Made by a program: the position numbers and the translations under genes
Source of the DNA: Aquatica leii
Lineage: Eukaryota; Arthropoda; Insecta; Coleoptera; Lampyridae
Direction of reading: 5' to 3'
Length of the DNA stretch: 64,000 bases
Assembly: GCA_035610365.1 (NCBI GenBank)
Contig: CM069438.1
Span: 55,362,837-55,426,836, forward strand
Shown: positions 12,336 to 23,370 of the stretch, one piece after another
How the letters are laid out: each line of letters starts with the position of its first letter
Position numbering within the stretch: the stretch's first letter is position 1
Notes under the pieces: model-generated
The model's input: the letters and a program-made list of their open reading frames with translations, nothing else
What the model was told of the DNA's origin: nothing
The model's database searches: none

Positions 12336-12839
12336 CTGAAAAAAAAACCATTTGCTTTTATTAAAAATTATTTATTGTTTCTAATTATTGTTTATATACA
12401 AAAAAAAATAAAAAATGCAAAATCGGATTTAATTTATAACATGTCGCTTAAACAAACTAAATAAGTTGTTCTTTTATTTGTAAAAAAGTTTGTAAACATT
12501 AATTTTTTTCGAACTCATCAGTACTGGAATACTTTGATGTTATAGTATACTATTGCTATCTTTATGTTAATACCATTTATTTACTAGTACCGACGACATT
12601 TTATTTAGTGACAATCGTGACAATTTTTCTTCGATATTTTAAGTAGTTTATTTTATATTTTTTTACTGGTAATTTAATATTTGTTTTTTAATACAAATTT
12701 ATTAGGTATTTATTTATTTATTGTTTCGAATACTAAATTTGCAGTTTTAGTTATAACAACTGTTTATATAAGTTTATTTAGTAACAAAACTATATTGTTG
12801 TGTTAAAAGCATTTTGATGTAGTTTTCGTACTGTAGGAA

Positions 12840-13404
12840 TTTTGTCCCATGCTGCGCCATTTTACTTTAATTGAAGTCAATAAAGATAGTTCCGTTTTGT
12901 ACGTTAAGAAAATTACACGTGTGTGGTAATGTCATGCATAGCAATTTCCATATCTTAAGTATTTTAAACCATCCACACTGATTTAGAATAAATAAATTGG
13001 TGTTTTGAAAGTAGTTGTATTGTGAACTTTTCTGGGGTAAGGATGCATTTTCATTTTACAGCGCATATTGATTTTTCTGTGTAATCGTAGCAACTTTGGA
13101 AATCTACACATGTTTTTTTACCCTAATAAATTCCTATGATGAACTAATAAGGCATGGATTATTGAGAACTGTTCCGAATGCATATTCTGATAACCTATGT
13201 TAGATGGGAACGACAAATTGGAAAGCACATCTGCTAAAATATCTTCACTAACTTTAAGAAGCTTTACGTGAACTGCTTTTAAATGTAATGTTAAGGCAAT
13301 TGATTGTTTAAATGTACAAAATGTTGTCTAATCTAGGGTTTGCATCATTATTATTATTATTAATTGTGATTCTTGTTGACGAACTCTTAATTGTTATCTA
13401 TTAT

Positions 13405-13446
<42 letters not shown>

Positions 13447-13600
13447 TTATCTATAATTTTACATGGTTTTAGCCTCTTGCTGTTATATATGTATTTGTTG
13501 TTAAAATTGTGCTTTGTGATTTGTTTACCTTCAGTGTTCGATAGATGTAAACGGGATCAGTAGTGGATATTTTTACCATTTGACTTTTTAATTTTGTTAT
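12840..13600. repeat. LTR-like repeat, copy B
   Basis: Partner of 1-960. It includes TCTGGGGTAAGGATGCATTT at about 13031, a splice-donor-like motif found at a similar place in copy A. It lies in the 12.7 kb receptor intron. The TA microsatellite at 13407 sits within it. Similar sequence to its right side (CCTACGACTCACTCTCC at 13620) returns at 63186. Confidence 0.45.
13407..13440. repeat. (TA)17 microsatellite
   Basis: Seventeen uninterrupted TA units followed by CATATATT. It would be expected to vary in length between individuals. Confidence 0.97.
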
Positions 13601-13739
13601 AATAAGCACACCAAGAACCACCTACGACTCACTCTCCGACGCGTTGAGCTATCGCCTACTTATGTTACAACTTTATTTACGTAACAATTTTTATTTCAAA
13701 AATGCTTTGTTTATTTTAAGTTTATCTTAAACATATTTG

Positions 13740-14430
13740 ATAAACGTATCATGGTTTTGTTCTTAACGGTTGTCGTCGGTCCGAGTCGTCGCTTAAAAAA
13801 CGTGACTGCACTTTGATAGTTCAGGCTGAATAAATATTTGTTGTTTCTCATAGTGCGTTGCAAGCGTCGGTCGCAGCTGTTGCATGTGTTCACCTAATTT
13901 TGTACGAAATTTTCTAAATCATTGTTGACGTTTTCGTTTATGTTAAAAAAAATTCTACGAGCAAGTTTAATGTTTCTCCACACAATATTTTTGCTAGGGG
14001 AGCTTTTTAAATCTTCTTTAAATGTCGAGCAAAGACGCAATAGTACCGTTGGTAAATCGTTGACCCATTTTTCAGTTTTGTTTTGTCTCTAACATAATAG
14101 TTAAGTCTTTGATCCGTAATAATGGATTTAAAGACTCTAAAATCCATATTTCAAAAATTTTGTAGCTACGGACTTCTTGGTTATGTCGGTTAATGGGGTT
14201 GCTTCAGGCTACCGAAAAAATCAGTCTACCATTGTTAGGTAATAACGGAAACCACGAAAAGGTGTCAATAATCCTACGATGTGTGTAGGTGTACTTACTG
14301 AATCCGACTGTTGTGTTCTAAAAAATGACCGAAAAGCAATAATGTATGTTACTGTACTTTTTACCGTTGACATAGAATACAAGTACGTACCCATTCCGTT
14401 ACGTTGATAGCCACACAATTTTTTTATGAA
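13740..14430 (-). pseudogene. Ty3/Gypsy integrase remnant
   Basis: Minus-strand translation in shifting frames reads as a Gypsy integrase: VTEWVRTCILCQR near the zinc-binding end, HIVGLLTPFRGFRYYLTMVD for the first catalytic Asp region, PEATPLTDITKKSVATKFL, VFKSIITDQRL for the second, then TEKWVNDLPTVLLRLCSTFK and LGEHMQQLRPTLATHYEKQ of the C-terminal part. Integrase inserts the retroelement cDNA into the host genome. Several stops and frameshifts make it non-functional. It probably belongs to the same provirus as the reverse transcriptase at 17280-17660, split from it by about 2 kb of later insertion. Confidence 0.8.
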
Positions 14431-15249
14431 TTTTGTTAGAAATTTGTTAACGTTGCAATCAGAATCATTTTCTTTGAGATTTTTGTTGGTTTGTATACCC
14501 TTCAGTTTCTTCTTACTACTTTAGCTTTATAGTTTTGGGGATTGTATTAAAAGGGGGTTTGGTTACTACAGGTTGGGGTTTTATTTGGTTTTTAAGACTT
14601 TTGGTCGATGGCGCTTGCCAACACTTCTTACCTTTACCGTCGGTGGTTTGTTGAGTGTTTTTTTCACTACTTAGAAGTAGCTTTTCTCTTTTGGGATAAC
14701 TTGATCGTGTTTTGTAAGTTTTCTAGACCTTTTGGCGACTCTTTTTTTAAAACCTTCACTACTTGGTGTTCTTCACGTTTGTTAACTGTTTTTTTTTATT
14801 ACAGTTGGGTTTTTCTATGAAACTGAACTGTTTGGTATTTTTAAGGTTTGATCTTCAGTATTTTTCTTGTCGTCTTTAGGTTTGAATTTTGCTGGGAGAA
14901 GGAGGATTTGTTACATGTCATTATTAATGCATTTTAATTAAAATTCATGACGCTACTGTTTGCGGATTTCACTGTTTGTCAAATGTTTAATTTTTATTTA
15001 ACATTTACGGGAAGAGATCGCGAACGGAACGCACTTTTATTTGCATTCTTTAAATCGTTGTGAACAGTCGCTTTTGTTAAGACTATCCGTTAAATTTGAT
15101 TATGCTGTTGAAGAATTGTTCAGTTACTAGTAAGCTTAAGTTAGCATTTGCAGGTAGCAAAAATCAAAATCTTTTAATTTGTTACTACGAAGAATCTAGT
15201 TGTAGATTATACTAAATCATTTTACTTTTAGTCATAAATTTAAAACATT
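14431..15249. other. Unassigned sequence inside the Gypsy region
   Basis: No coding match was recognised. ACTGTTTGTCAAATGTTT near 14967 is repeated with small changes near 16346, so this stretch probably includes part of the inserted LTR element. Confidence 0.35.
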
Positions 15250-16479
15250 TTTGACTTTATGTAATGCAGTTTGTCTCCAGTACGCTGACGGTAAACCATT
15301 CAAATTTATTGACTGTTTGCACCTGATCAAACCTACATTTAGGCACGTAACATCATACATGTAAGCTTACATACTACGCACGTCTCGTCTATAAAAAAAA
15401 TAAGAAGTAGTGAACGTTGTACTACTGGTTACAAAGAACTTTGGTAGGGTAAGTTTAGTCTCATTTTAATCATTGTTATTAATTATATTTGTCGACTATT
15501 AATTTGCTCGCGACTGCAAATAAACAAAATAATTGATCGATTACATTTATTTGAATCCAGGGTTAATTAATGCGGCATAAATATCTTAAGTCCAGGTAAA
15601 TAAGATAATAATGTATTTAAGGTAGAAATTCTTGAGTTTTTTATTACGGGTAAATAATGCAAAAGCCAACAGTAGTTTAATTATTAATCCTCGTTTTTGA
15701 CAGAAAATCTAATTGATATCATCAGCAGAAAACTAGTAGCAACTTTTATGTGCCTTTAGCAAAGATGAAACATAAAGGTCGAGAGCTTGAGTAAATATCC
15801 GTCTCTTACAAGAATCGACGTTAATCGGATATCTTAGTTCTTTTGTATCGAAAGGATTTTACCCAAACAATTTTTAACCGACATCTAAAGCGAACAATGG
15901 TCAAACAAAAAATGCATAAGTATTACCTGTTGTCCTTGCGGCAAAAAGTTTTATCAGGAAAATTGAAGTTTAACTGTTAACACTACTGTGAGTAAAAAGT
16001 AGCTCGTCAGCTTGATAACTGTAAGATTATACATGGTACCTTATACTATGAGACGGCTCTGTCATCAATCGTTGATCTTGTAACATGTTATCTTTTTCCT
16101 TATACATGCAGTTTATTGTTGGTTTTAGTTTCTGAAATTTTGCATCTTTCGATAAGAATATCGGATGTTTGTCATAATTTTGGGTCAGCAACGATTGGAA
16201 GTAAGAGGCAACCAACGTGCAATCTGCAAAGGTACAATTAACGTGTATTGATTATATCAAGTAGCGTATGAAATCGGTTTAATTATGTATTAAACTACAT
16301 AAACAGTGTAACATGTCGGCAATGACGCAACTGATTGCGAGCTCCACTGTTTGTGAAATGTTTGTCTCTTTCTGTTTCTGTTATTATAGTTTCTCAACCG
16401 TGGCCACTCACCGACATCGTAGCTAACCGTGGTGACGTGTTGGTGCTAACGGGATCCACTACAGAAGAGGTTGGTAACA
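15250..16479 (+). mobile_element. LTR of an inserted retrotransposon, long form
   Basis: Its left part (15256-15450) and right part (16352-16479) match the two parts of the shorter repeat at 22985-23370. It has a TATA-like CGTCTATAAAAAAAATAAG at 15387, a GGTAGGGTAAGTTT donor-like motif about 57 bases later, and ends GGTAACA directly before a primer-binding site. The middle 0.9 kb is absent from the second copy. The left end is uncertain because homology with the second copy extends somewhat further left. Confidence 0.6.
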
Positions 16480-16483
16480 AAAA

Positions 16484-16502
16484 GTGGCGCCCAACGTGGG
16501 GC
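16484..16502 (+). promoter_or_regulatory. Retrotransposon primer-binding site
   Basis: GTGGCGCCCAACGTGGGGC lies four bases after the LTR end. The same string follows LTR ends at 57261 and 61294 and occurs inverted near 29441. TGGCGCC-type starts are the usual form of tRNA-complementary primer sites in LTR elements. Which tRNA is used was not determined. Confidence 0.8.
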
Positions 16503-16859
16503 TTCGATTTGCTTTAATATCTCTTATTTCTTTATTAATTGCATCTATCGGTGCTTAGTAATTATCACTTTTTTTTTCTTTTCTTGCCAATACTACTATT
16601 TGTGTTTACGGTCGTTCTAAGGGGGATTCACCTCTACGTTAAGTTCTTTTTAGTTTTCTTTTTCTAGGATTAACGGCGTTACTAAAAAGCAGCGGTATAA
16701 TCAGTTAGTCTCTAAAATGTCTGCGTGTTTTCGTTGTTTTTCTTGTTGGTCTTTTTGTAGACGAATGCGATCAACCGAAGCCGATCATTCACAACTACAA
16801 TATACACTCTACTTTCGGTTATCGTAGTGTGGCAAAGACACTATCTCTTTTTTGTTGAC

Positions 16860-17280
16860 ATTTCTATTGGTCTCATATGAGATGGAAAGTAGCGGAATAC
16901 ATTCGTTATTGTCTTGTGTGTGTGTGTCGCAGAAAGTGCGTATGTTGAAACAACGACACGATTGTACCATTGCTTTACCACGTCTTGATAGTAATTTAAC
17001 TCAAAAGATTTTTGCAAGCGTATCTATTCGTTCTAAAAATGTGGAAGTTACTTCTAAACGCGATTTTTAGCGACTTGCAATCCGTTTTTATTATTCAGTG
17101 ACTTTATTACCGCGTAAATTGCGTAGAGCTTTTAATTGTAAGTACTGTACTTTTGCTGTGCGTCACTTAATTTTCTTTAATGCATGTGACCACCATGTAC
17201 CAGATTATATTTGTTCTAACACTGCACTTACCGCGTGTTCGGATGCATCTACCGTTAACGTTAAATTGAAAACGATTTCT
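16860..17280 (-). pseudogene. Ty3/Gypsy RNase H and linker remnant
   Basis: On the minus strand, TVDASEHAVSAVLEQI is the start of a Gypsy RNase H domain. A degenerate QQKYSTYN-L-LYAIYAV (re-use of the typical KYSTYDRELLAIY motif) follows, then SRLEVTSTFLERIDTLAKIF and FCDTHTQDN of the connection to integrase. RNase H removes the RNA strand during cDNA synthesis. Part of the reverse-transcriptase end and RNase H start is deleted between the two domains. It is interrupted by stops. Confidence 0.7.
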
Positions 17281-17660
17281 AGGTGTCTTGGAGCTCTTTG
17301 TTCGTTGGCAAAAACCACTAGAATATCGTCGATGTAGCAATAACAAAATTCTAGTCATTGAAACACCATGTTCATAAAACGAAAGGTTTGCGCGGCGTTT
17401 TGCAATCGAGCGTCATGAATGGAAACTTGAATAATCCAAATGGCGTTGTTACCGCTGTTTTCTGGATGCTACTTTCGGCTACTGAAATTTGATGATTTTC
17501 TCGCAATAAATCTTATTTAAAAAATACTTTGCATGTTGTGACCAATTGTATGACGGTCTGGTACCGTAACAGAATTAAGACGACGGTAATCTCCGCAAGG
17601 TCGCGATTTACCTGATTACTTTTCTACTTGGTATAGGTTAGATGAGTTGCAGATCCTTTG
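17281..17660 (-). pseudogene. Ty3/Gypsy reverse transcriptase remnant
   Basis: Minus-strand frames give PCGDYRRLNSVTVPDRH, HQISVAESSIQKTAVTTPFG, LFKFPFMT and the catalytic motif FCYCYIDDILVVFANEQRAP. This is the Gypsy reverse transcriptase core (finger, palm and YIDD active site). Stops and frameshifts are present throughout, for example just before the YIDD segment. Order and strand agree with the gag fragment to its right and the integrase to its left. Confidence 0.85.
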
Positions 17661-18449
17661 CTTTAGCATAAAATAAAATTATGCTTTAGCTGCTATTGTC
17701 AAGTCAAGTTAAATCGATGTGGTATTTGTGAGATAAACAATTGAAGCCACACCTGCGATATTAATACTGAAAGTCTTTTAGAAGCTTGACGCATTCGATT
17801 TATAGTTGTCACCGATTGACTTACGATTGATTTACTAGTAATATCATCATATATCTAATTTTCTTTACACTATTAGATATTTTAGGTGACGATTTGGGTA
17901 TACCATTAGCTAATAGCATATCTGGACAATCGTGAGTAAAAATCATTTTTTATTATCTATTAATTTGTATTGGTGTCAAACGTAAATACAATGACTTAAA
18001 TATGTATGTTGTCAGCCATTATATTAGACAGTACCCCTTTGCGTCATTTTTGTTTCTGTCCTACTCTAGTGACATTGCATTAAATTCTTCGGTAACTATG
18101 ACTAGTTACTTATTCAAGGTCTTTTTAAACTACAAAAATTTGGAGAAATGTTGCAATGTTAGAGACCGAAACTTTCTAGCTCCGTTGCTACAGATATTTT
18201 TTTGATTTTTTTACATTTATAGAGTTATTGATTATGCCAACAGCAGCTACATTTTCTATCTAGCGTTTGTAGTTTTATTGATGTTGAACTCATTCAGAGT
18301 CTTTATATTTAATTCTTGTTGACGTGCAGTAGCACATAGAATGTCATGCGTTAGTCATTGCTCGCCCAGGCTTATGTGTATTACACTTATGTTTTTAGTT
18401 GCATTAGCTATTATTTTGTGTTGTTATTGAACATTTTTTTTTGGTTTGT

Positions 18450-18542
18450 ACACATGTTTCTTTCGTGACATTGTTTCTCGCAATTAAAACAACCACCAGT
18501 TCATCGATGAGTACCATGACCGGATCCCCAGCATTTATAGCA
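18450..18542 (-). pseudogene. Gag-like double CCHC zinc-knuckle remnant
   Basis: On the minus strand, CYKCWGSGHGTHR is a CX2CX4HX4C knuckle whose last Cys codon is now TGA. It is followed by a complete second knuckle, CFNCEKQCHERNMC. Such paired knuckles bind nucleic acid in LTR-element Gag and in ORF1 of R1-type LINEs. The preceding frame (18543-18698) stays open. Placement about 0.8 kb upstream of the reverse transcriptase fits the same Gypsy element, but a LINE ORF1 origin cannot be excluded. Confidence 0.7.
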
Positions 18543-18854
18543 CTTTTCTTCTATTTTTCTTACTAATATGCAATATAATGTAATTCTAATGCGCACTTTT
18601 TTCAGTTTAAGTAAAAAGTTTCCTAGTTTAGGATTCGTAATAAAAGAGGTTATCTGCGCATTTTTAGCTTTAGGCCGTAGCATACCAATCTTAATCATTT
18701 TATTTAGTGTGCCACTTGTAAAAACACTAGAGCGTCAACACGGCTCTCTCTCAGTAGTACTAATCTAAAAAAATATTATTCTTCTCATAGATGGTGATAA
18801 GTATATACGAACATCCAAAAGAAATATAATTGAAGTCAATGGTTCACATCTGTA

Positions 18855-19005
18855 GATGTATCTTTTATATCTCTGTATAGCGATTACATACTCAAGCCTT
18901 AAGCAAACTTATCTTAACGTATTGTATTGTGAAAATTTCTTATTAATATATTATATTTCTATTATCAGCTTTCGGAATTTTACTTTAAATTTATCGTATC
19001 AATTA
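18855..19005. repeat. Left copy of about 150-base direct repeat flanking LINE copy 1
   Basis: Closely matches 22803-22955, including TGTATAGC(G/A)ATTACATACTC, CTTAAGCAAACTTATCTTAA and AATTTATCGTATCAAT. The LINE lies exactly between the two copies. Confidence 0.85.
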
Positions 19006-19019
19006 TTCTTCCTGCTCTA

Positions 19020-20015
19020 TACTTCCTCCATCCATTCCGCTCCTTTTCCGTTTTCATCTAAGATTTCCACTATTTTCATCACCTCTTCTCTTAGTTCCCT
19101 GCATTTCTTTCTCATGTGGTTAAGGTCTTCCGTTTATTCTCCACATAGCCTGCACAACTTTTCTGGTTCTTCTTTCCAATATTTGTTCCCTAACTCCTCG
19201 TTGCCACATCTAAACCTTGCTACCATTTTTTTCCTTTTGTTGCTTTTAATCTCTCTATCTTTTAAATATTCCGGCACCCCTTCCCCCTTGATATCTTTAT
19301 AATTCCTATTATATCTGCTCTATTTTATCTTTGTCCATCTTTCTTGTTTTTTGATGTCTCTATCTCTCCTTATTATTTTTTCCCTTGTCCCTACCCCCTC
19401 TTCTCTTAATCTCTCCACTTCTTCACTCGCGTACCCGTTTCTTTTGCAATACTCTTCTCTGCCCTCCTGCCCGTACTTAACTTTCCCTCCCTTTATCTCT
19501 TTCCAACATTCTTGCAGTATTTTGCAATCTGTTCATTCCCTCATTTCTTCCTCGTATTTTATTGCTCTTTTTCCTGTCTCTACCCTTATTTTTTTTATCT
19601 GTACCTCCTCTCTCACAATATACCCCGGTGTATCCCTGTCCAATCCTAACACCCATCTCCGGTATTTTTCCTGTAGCCCCTCTACCTCCCTCCACTCCTT
19701 CCAGCCCCATATTTCCGCTCCATACATTACCACCCCCTTTATTAATTTTTCGAACAACAATTTTCTTTTTTTTATATCCATCTTGAATACTCTTTCCCCC
19801 ACACCCCAGACTTGTCCTATTAGCCTGTTTCCTTTCTTCGCCCTTTCCTTTATGTGTTCTCCCTCTTTATTATCCTGTTTCATCGTGTAGCCCAGGTATG
19901 TAAATTCCTTCACTTGTTGCACTTTCTCATCACTCCATCTCCACTCCTCTCTTTTTCTTTTCCCCCCTCCTTTTCTAAATATCATTATCTTTGTTTTCTC
20001 CGTGTTTACTTCCAT
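19020..20015 (-). pseudogene. LINE copy 1 ORF2, thumb and C-terminal region
   Basis: Continues from the reverse transcriptase with MEVNTEKTKIMIFRKGG, VKEFTYLGYTMKQDNKEG, VVMYGAEIWGWKEWREVE and WVLGLDRDTPGYIVREE, all typical of the thumb/connection region of LINE polymerases. It ends with a Cys/His cluster (CGNEELGN, CRLCGE, LNHM) comparable to the zinc-like motif at the end of many LINE ORF2 proteins. The 160-codon open part ends at 19533; the rest is frameshifted. Confidence 0.8.
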
Positions 20016-20039
20016 TTCTTTTTCATATATTTTTCTAGC

Positions 20040-20800
20040 GTTTTCATCATCTCTTTCATTTCCTTTTCCTCCTTAGCCACCAGCACTATGTCATCCGCAT
20101 ACGCCAACGACCATACCTTAGCTTTCCCTACCACTATCCCTCCTGTCTGTTGTCCTCTCATTGTCTCTTACAGATCCCCCGTATATACCGAGAACAGGCT
20201 TGGGCTCAATGGACATCCCTGCCTCAACCCTCTCTTTGTTATGAATTTCTCACTCTCTTCCCCATTCACTTTAACCCTGCTTCTCGTTTCTTCGTATATT
20301 TCCTCTATTCTTTGTATTAATCTTTGATTGATTCTTTTTCTTTTCATATATTCCCACAGCTTTTCCCTATTCACTTTGTCAAAAGCAGCTTTTAGATCTA
20401 CGAATAGTGCCACCATTTTCCCTCTTTTTTTCTAGTTCTTTATTTGCTAAGTGTTTCATTATATATATGTTGTCTATCGCCCTTCTTCCTTTTCTGAATC
20501 CCGCTTGTCCGTCTGGTACCAAACTTCTTTCCTCTATTTCCTTCTGTAGTCTTTCTTGCAGTATTGTCGCGTACAATTTGTATACCGTGCTCAATAATGT
20601 TACCCCTCTATAATTCTCGACTTTATTTTTTTCTCTTTTTTATGCATTGGGCATATTATTCCCTCTCTCCATCTCTCTGGAAATCCTTCCCCTTTCCATA
20701 TTTTGTTTAGTATTTCCGTCATCCTTTTTGCTACATTTTCTCCCCCGTATATCCATTCTTCTCCCTGTATCCCATCTTCTCCTGCCACCTTTCCTTTTTT
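20040..20800 (-). pseudogene. LINE copy 1 ORF2, reverse transcriptase domain
   Basis: Three overlapping frames cover the palm of a LINE reverse transcriptase: AGEDGIQGE with EGFPERWREGIICPMHKK, then LVPDGQAGFRKGRRAIDN, then ALFVDLKAAFDKVNREKLW and KRGLRQGCPLSPSLFSVY. The active site LAYADDIVLVAK lies at about 20080-20110 (YADD codons 20090-20101). The domain copies the element RNA at the nicked target. Frameshifts separate the three frames, so no single product is possible. Confidence 0.88.
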
Positions 20801-21206
20801 TATATTCTTTATCGCCTATATTACTTCTTCTTCCCTTATTCTATCCCTATTTCCTTCTTCCTGTCTTACTGCCGCGTCTTTCCTTTTTTCTTTTTCCTGC
20901 TTTTGTTCTACCCCTTCCAACAGGTTCCGAAAATATATCTCCCATTCTTTAATTTTTATTCCCTTTGTCGTCCTGTTTTTTTTCCTCTGCTTCTTTAGGT
21001 ACTTCCATACATCTTCTTCCGTTTTTATTCCTTTAATCTGTTCCTCTTGTTTCTTTTTGTTTTCCTCCTTCTTTCTATCGCATGTTTTTGTATATTTTTA
21101 CTGCTTCTTTGTATTCTTCTTTTTCTTTCTTCCCTTTTTTCCACTGTCTTAATGCTCTTCTTGCATTTTTCTTTGCTTCCTTGCATTCCTTATTCCACCA
21201 TTTCTT

Positions 21207-22226
21207 TCATCCAGTTTTTTCCCCCTTCGATTTTCTAAATCTGACTCTCTCTGTTGCTTTCTTCATCATCTCTCTCATTTCCTCGACACTTTCTTGTAAT
21301 TCCTTCCCTATCCATACCGTTTTCCCTATTCTCTCTTTATATCTTTTTATACTCTCTTTTGTCCACTTTTTTTTAGTTATGTACTTCTCCTTTTCCTCTC
21401 TCTCTTCTCTTTCCCTTCCTTCCATTGTCAATTCCAGTGGTTGATGGTCTGACTCTACCCTTTCTCCCACCTTAAATGTATTTACCTTTTCTGCAGCCTC
21501 TTCATTTGTCATTACAAAATCTATTATTGATTCTCCCCTTCCTCCTATGTACGTAAATTCCCCCTTTCCATCTTCTTCTCTGTTCCCGTTCATTATTTCC
21601 CACCCTTTTTCGTTGCACAATTCTAGCAGTTTTTCTCCCTCTTTATTTATCACCTTGTCCTTTGTTTGTCTCTTTCCCGTCCCTTTTCTTTCTTGTATTC
21701 CCCCTTCTTCCCCTATTCTTGCGTTGAAGTCCCCTCCTACTATTATCAATCCCTCTTCTCTCTCTTCTATCATCTCTTCTATGTTTTTCCTTGTCTCTTT
21801 CATTCTACTGCTATAAACCGTCACTACTTTTATTTTTGTTTTTCCCCACTGTATGTTCCTTTCTACAACTCCTCTCCTCTGTTGCACTTTCTCTTTCTTT
21901 TCCTGGCTGAACCATTTTTTTCTTATTCCCGTTATTATACCCCCCTTTGCTCTCCCTTTTTTCTTTTCTTTTTCTGCATGTTGCACCACCCACTCAAATT
22001 CCTCCGGCAAATCTTTTTCCCACCACTCCCATTCTTTTTCTTCCATCCATGTTTCCTGTAATCCCACTACATCCTGTTCATTGATGTACTTCCAGAAATC
22101 ATGTTCCTTGTTTTTTATTCCCGCTACGTTCCAAAACAATATTCTCAGCCCCCTCACCTCCCCCTGTGCTTCTTCCTTACTTTCTTTTTTTCTTCCTTCT
22201 TTTTCTTTTCCATTTCCATCTCTCAT
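21207..22226 (-). pseudogene. LINE copy 1 ORF2, AP-endonuclease domain
   Basis: An open stretch of 339 codons holds an APE-type endonuclease, which nicks target DNA to prime reverse transcription. Visible motifs in order are LRILFWNVAGIKNK (Asn of motif I), VVGLQETW (Glu), VVGGDFNARIG (catalytic Asp and Asn), FTYIGGRGESIIDFVMTN and ESDHQPLEL (Asp-His). All the key residues are present. The frame breaks at the junction to the reverse-transcriptase linker (KSKGEKTG-stop). Lys, Glu, Arg and Gly dominate because of the purine-rich coding strand. Confidence 0.88.
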
Positions 22227-22802
22227 TATTCATTTTCTTTGCCATTTTGTCAACTTTTTCTCCTTTACCACCCCCCCTTTACCCTTCAGTTTTTTGCTTT
22301 TTGGTTCCCCAATTTCTCTCCTCTTTCTCTGCTCAGTTCCCTATGCTTGTCGGTCCATATGTATCTGTCTCCGTCTATCTGCATTTTTCTGTACCCTCCC
22401 AATCCTCTTTTTCCTTCCGCTCTTTTTCCACCGCTATGTTCATTATTTCTCTTTGCACTCTTCTTTCCTCCCATGTTAAATCGTGACTTATATATATTCT
22501 TGTATTCTTTAATTTCTTCTTCTCCTCAATACCTTCTGTTTTTCCTCCCATCCTCCGATTTCCGCCACCACCATCTCATTTTTCTTCTCTTTGTTTATTA
22601 CTGTCACTTTTTCACCTCTACTTTTACATTTAATTTTTCTTCCAGCATCACTGCTAAATCTTTTGTGGTTTTTCACTTCTCCACCCCTTTATCACGATAT
22701 TATTTTTTCTTTTCCATCTTTCCTCGTCTTCCACTTTTTTCTCCAGTTTTTCTATTCTCTCCACCAGTTTCTCTTTTTCTTTCTCCCACTTCTTGATTTC
22801 TA

Positions 22803-22955
22803 GATCTATCTTTTATAATCCCTGTATAGCAATTACATACTCGAACCTTAAGCAAACTTATCTTAACGTATTGTATTGTACAAATTTCTTATTAATATCT
22901 TATATTTCTATATTCAGCCTTCGGCATTTTATTTTGAATTTATCGTATCAATGAT
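22803..22955. repeat. Right copy of about 150-base direct repeat flanking LINE copy 1
   Basis: Partner of 18855-19005 with about 10 percent or less visible difference. It begins directly at the truncated 5-prime end of the LINE. Confidence 0.85.
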
Positions 22956-22984
22956 TCCATAAATTAAATATAAATTTAAAACAA

Positions 22985-23370
22985 TGTTAACGTTATGTAA
23001 TGCAGCTATGAGTACGCTGACGTAACATCCGTCAGGTTATTTTGTTATTTTGAAATTAATCAAAGCCAAGTTTAGGCACGTACCCCCTTGTGCATACGCC
23101 TATTTACGTCTATAAAAAGATAAAAAGTAGTAATAGATTTACTACTCGCTATCAGGAAACTTCGGTGGGGTAAGTTTTTAATACGTTTTTTTTTATGCGG
23201 TTTAATTATTGTCAATTCTTAATGTGTCAAGGATCTTTATTACCACAAGAATTTGCGCCTGTTTTTTTCTCTGCTTTTGTTATGCTTTCTCAACCACTCA
23301 CCGACATCGTAGCTAGTCGTGGTGATGTAGTTGTTACCAACGGGGTTCATTGCAGAAAAAGTTGGTAACA
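22985..23370 (+). mobile_element. LTR fragment, short form of the 15250-16479 LTR
   Basis: It shares TATGTAATGCAG, TACGTCTATAAAAAGATAAA at 23105, the donor-like GGTGGGGTAAGTTT about 58 bases later, CTCACCGACATCGTAGCTAG and the end GTTGGTAACA with the longer copy. No primer-binding site follows it, so it is probably a solo or fragmentary LTR. I found no convincing target duplication. Confidence 0.6.

Larger units (their letters stand above)
19006..22802 (-). mobile_element. APE-type LINE, copy 1 (5-prime truncated)
   Basis: A non-LTR retrotransposon read leftwards, starting in the coiled-coil of ORF1 and running through endonuclease, reverse transcriptase and the C-terminal Cys-rich end near 19020. 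Its coding strand is almost all purines, so the plus strand is a 3.8 kb pyrimidine tract. A second copy is at 29700-33790 in the opposite orientation. It is less damaged than that copy: the endonuclease frame is open for 339 codons. No poly-A tail is evident at the 3-prime end. The clade is not certain; the pattern suggests the Jockey/I side of APE-type LINEs. Confidence 0.9.

Noticed and set aside
13312..13563. 83-codon ORF with hydrophobic Tyr-Ile repeats
   Set aside because: The repeats come from the (TA)17 microsatellite; no family pattern.
19019..22800. Long plus-strand ORFs rich in Ser, Phe, Leu and Pro (up to 231 codons)
   Set aside because: They are antisense to the purine-rich LINE coding strand. 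A pyrimidine-only strand rarely contains stop codons, so they are shadows.
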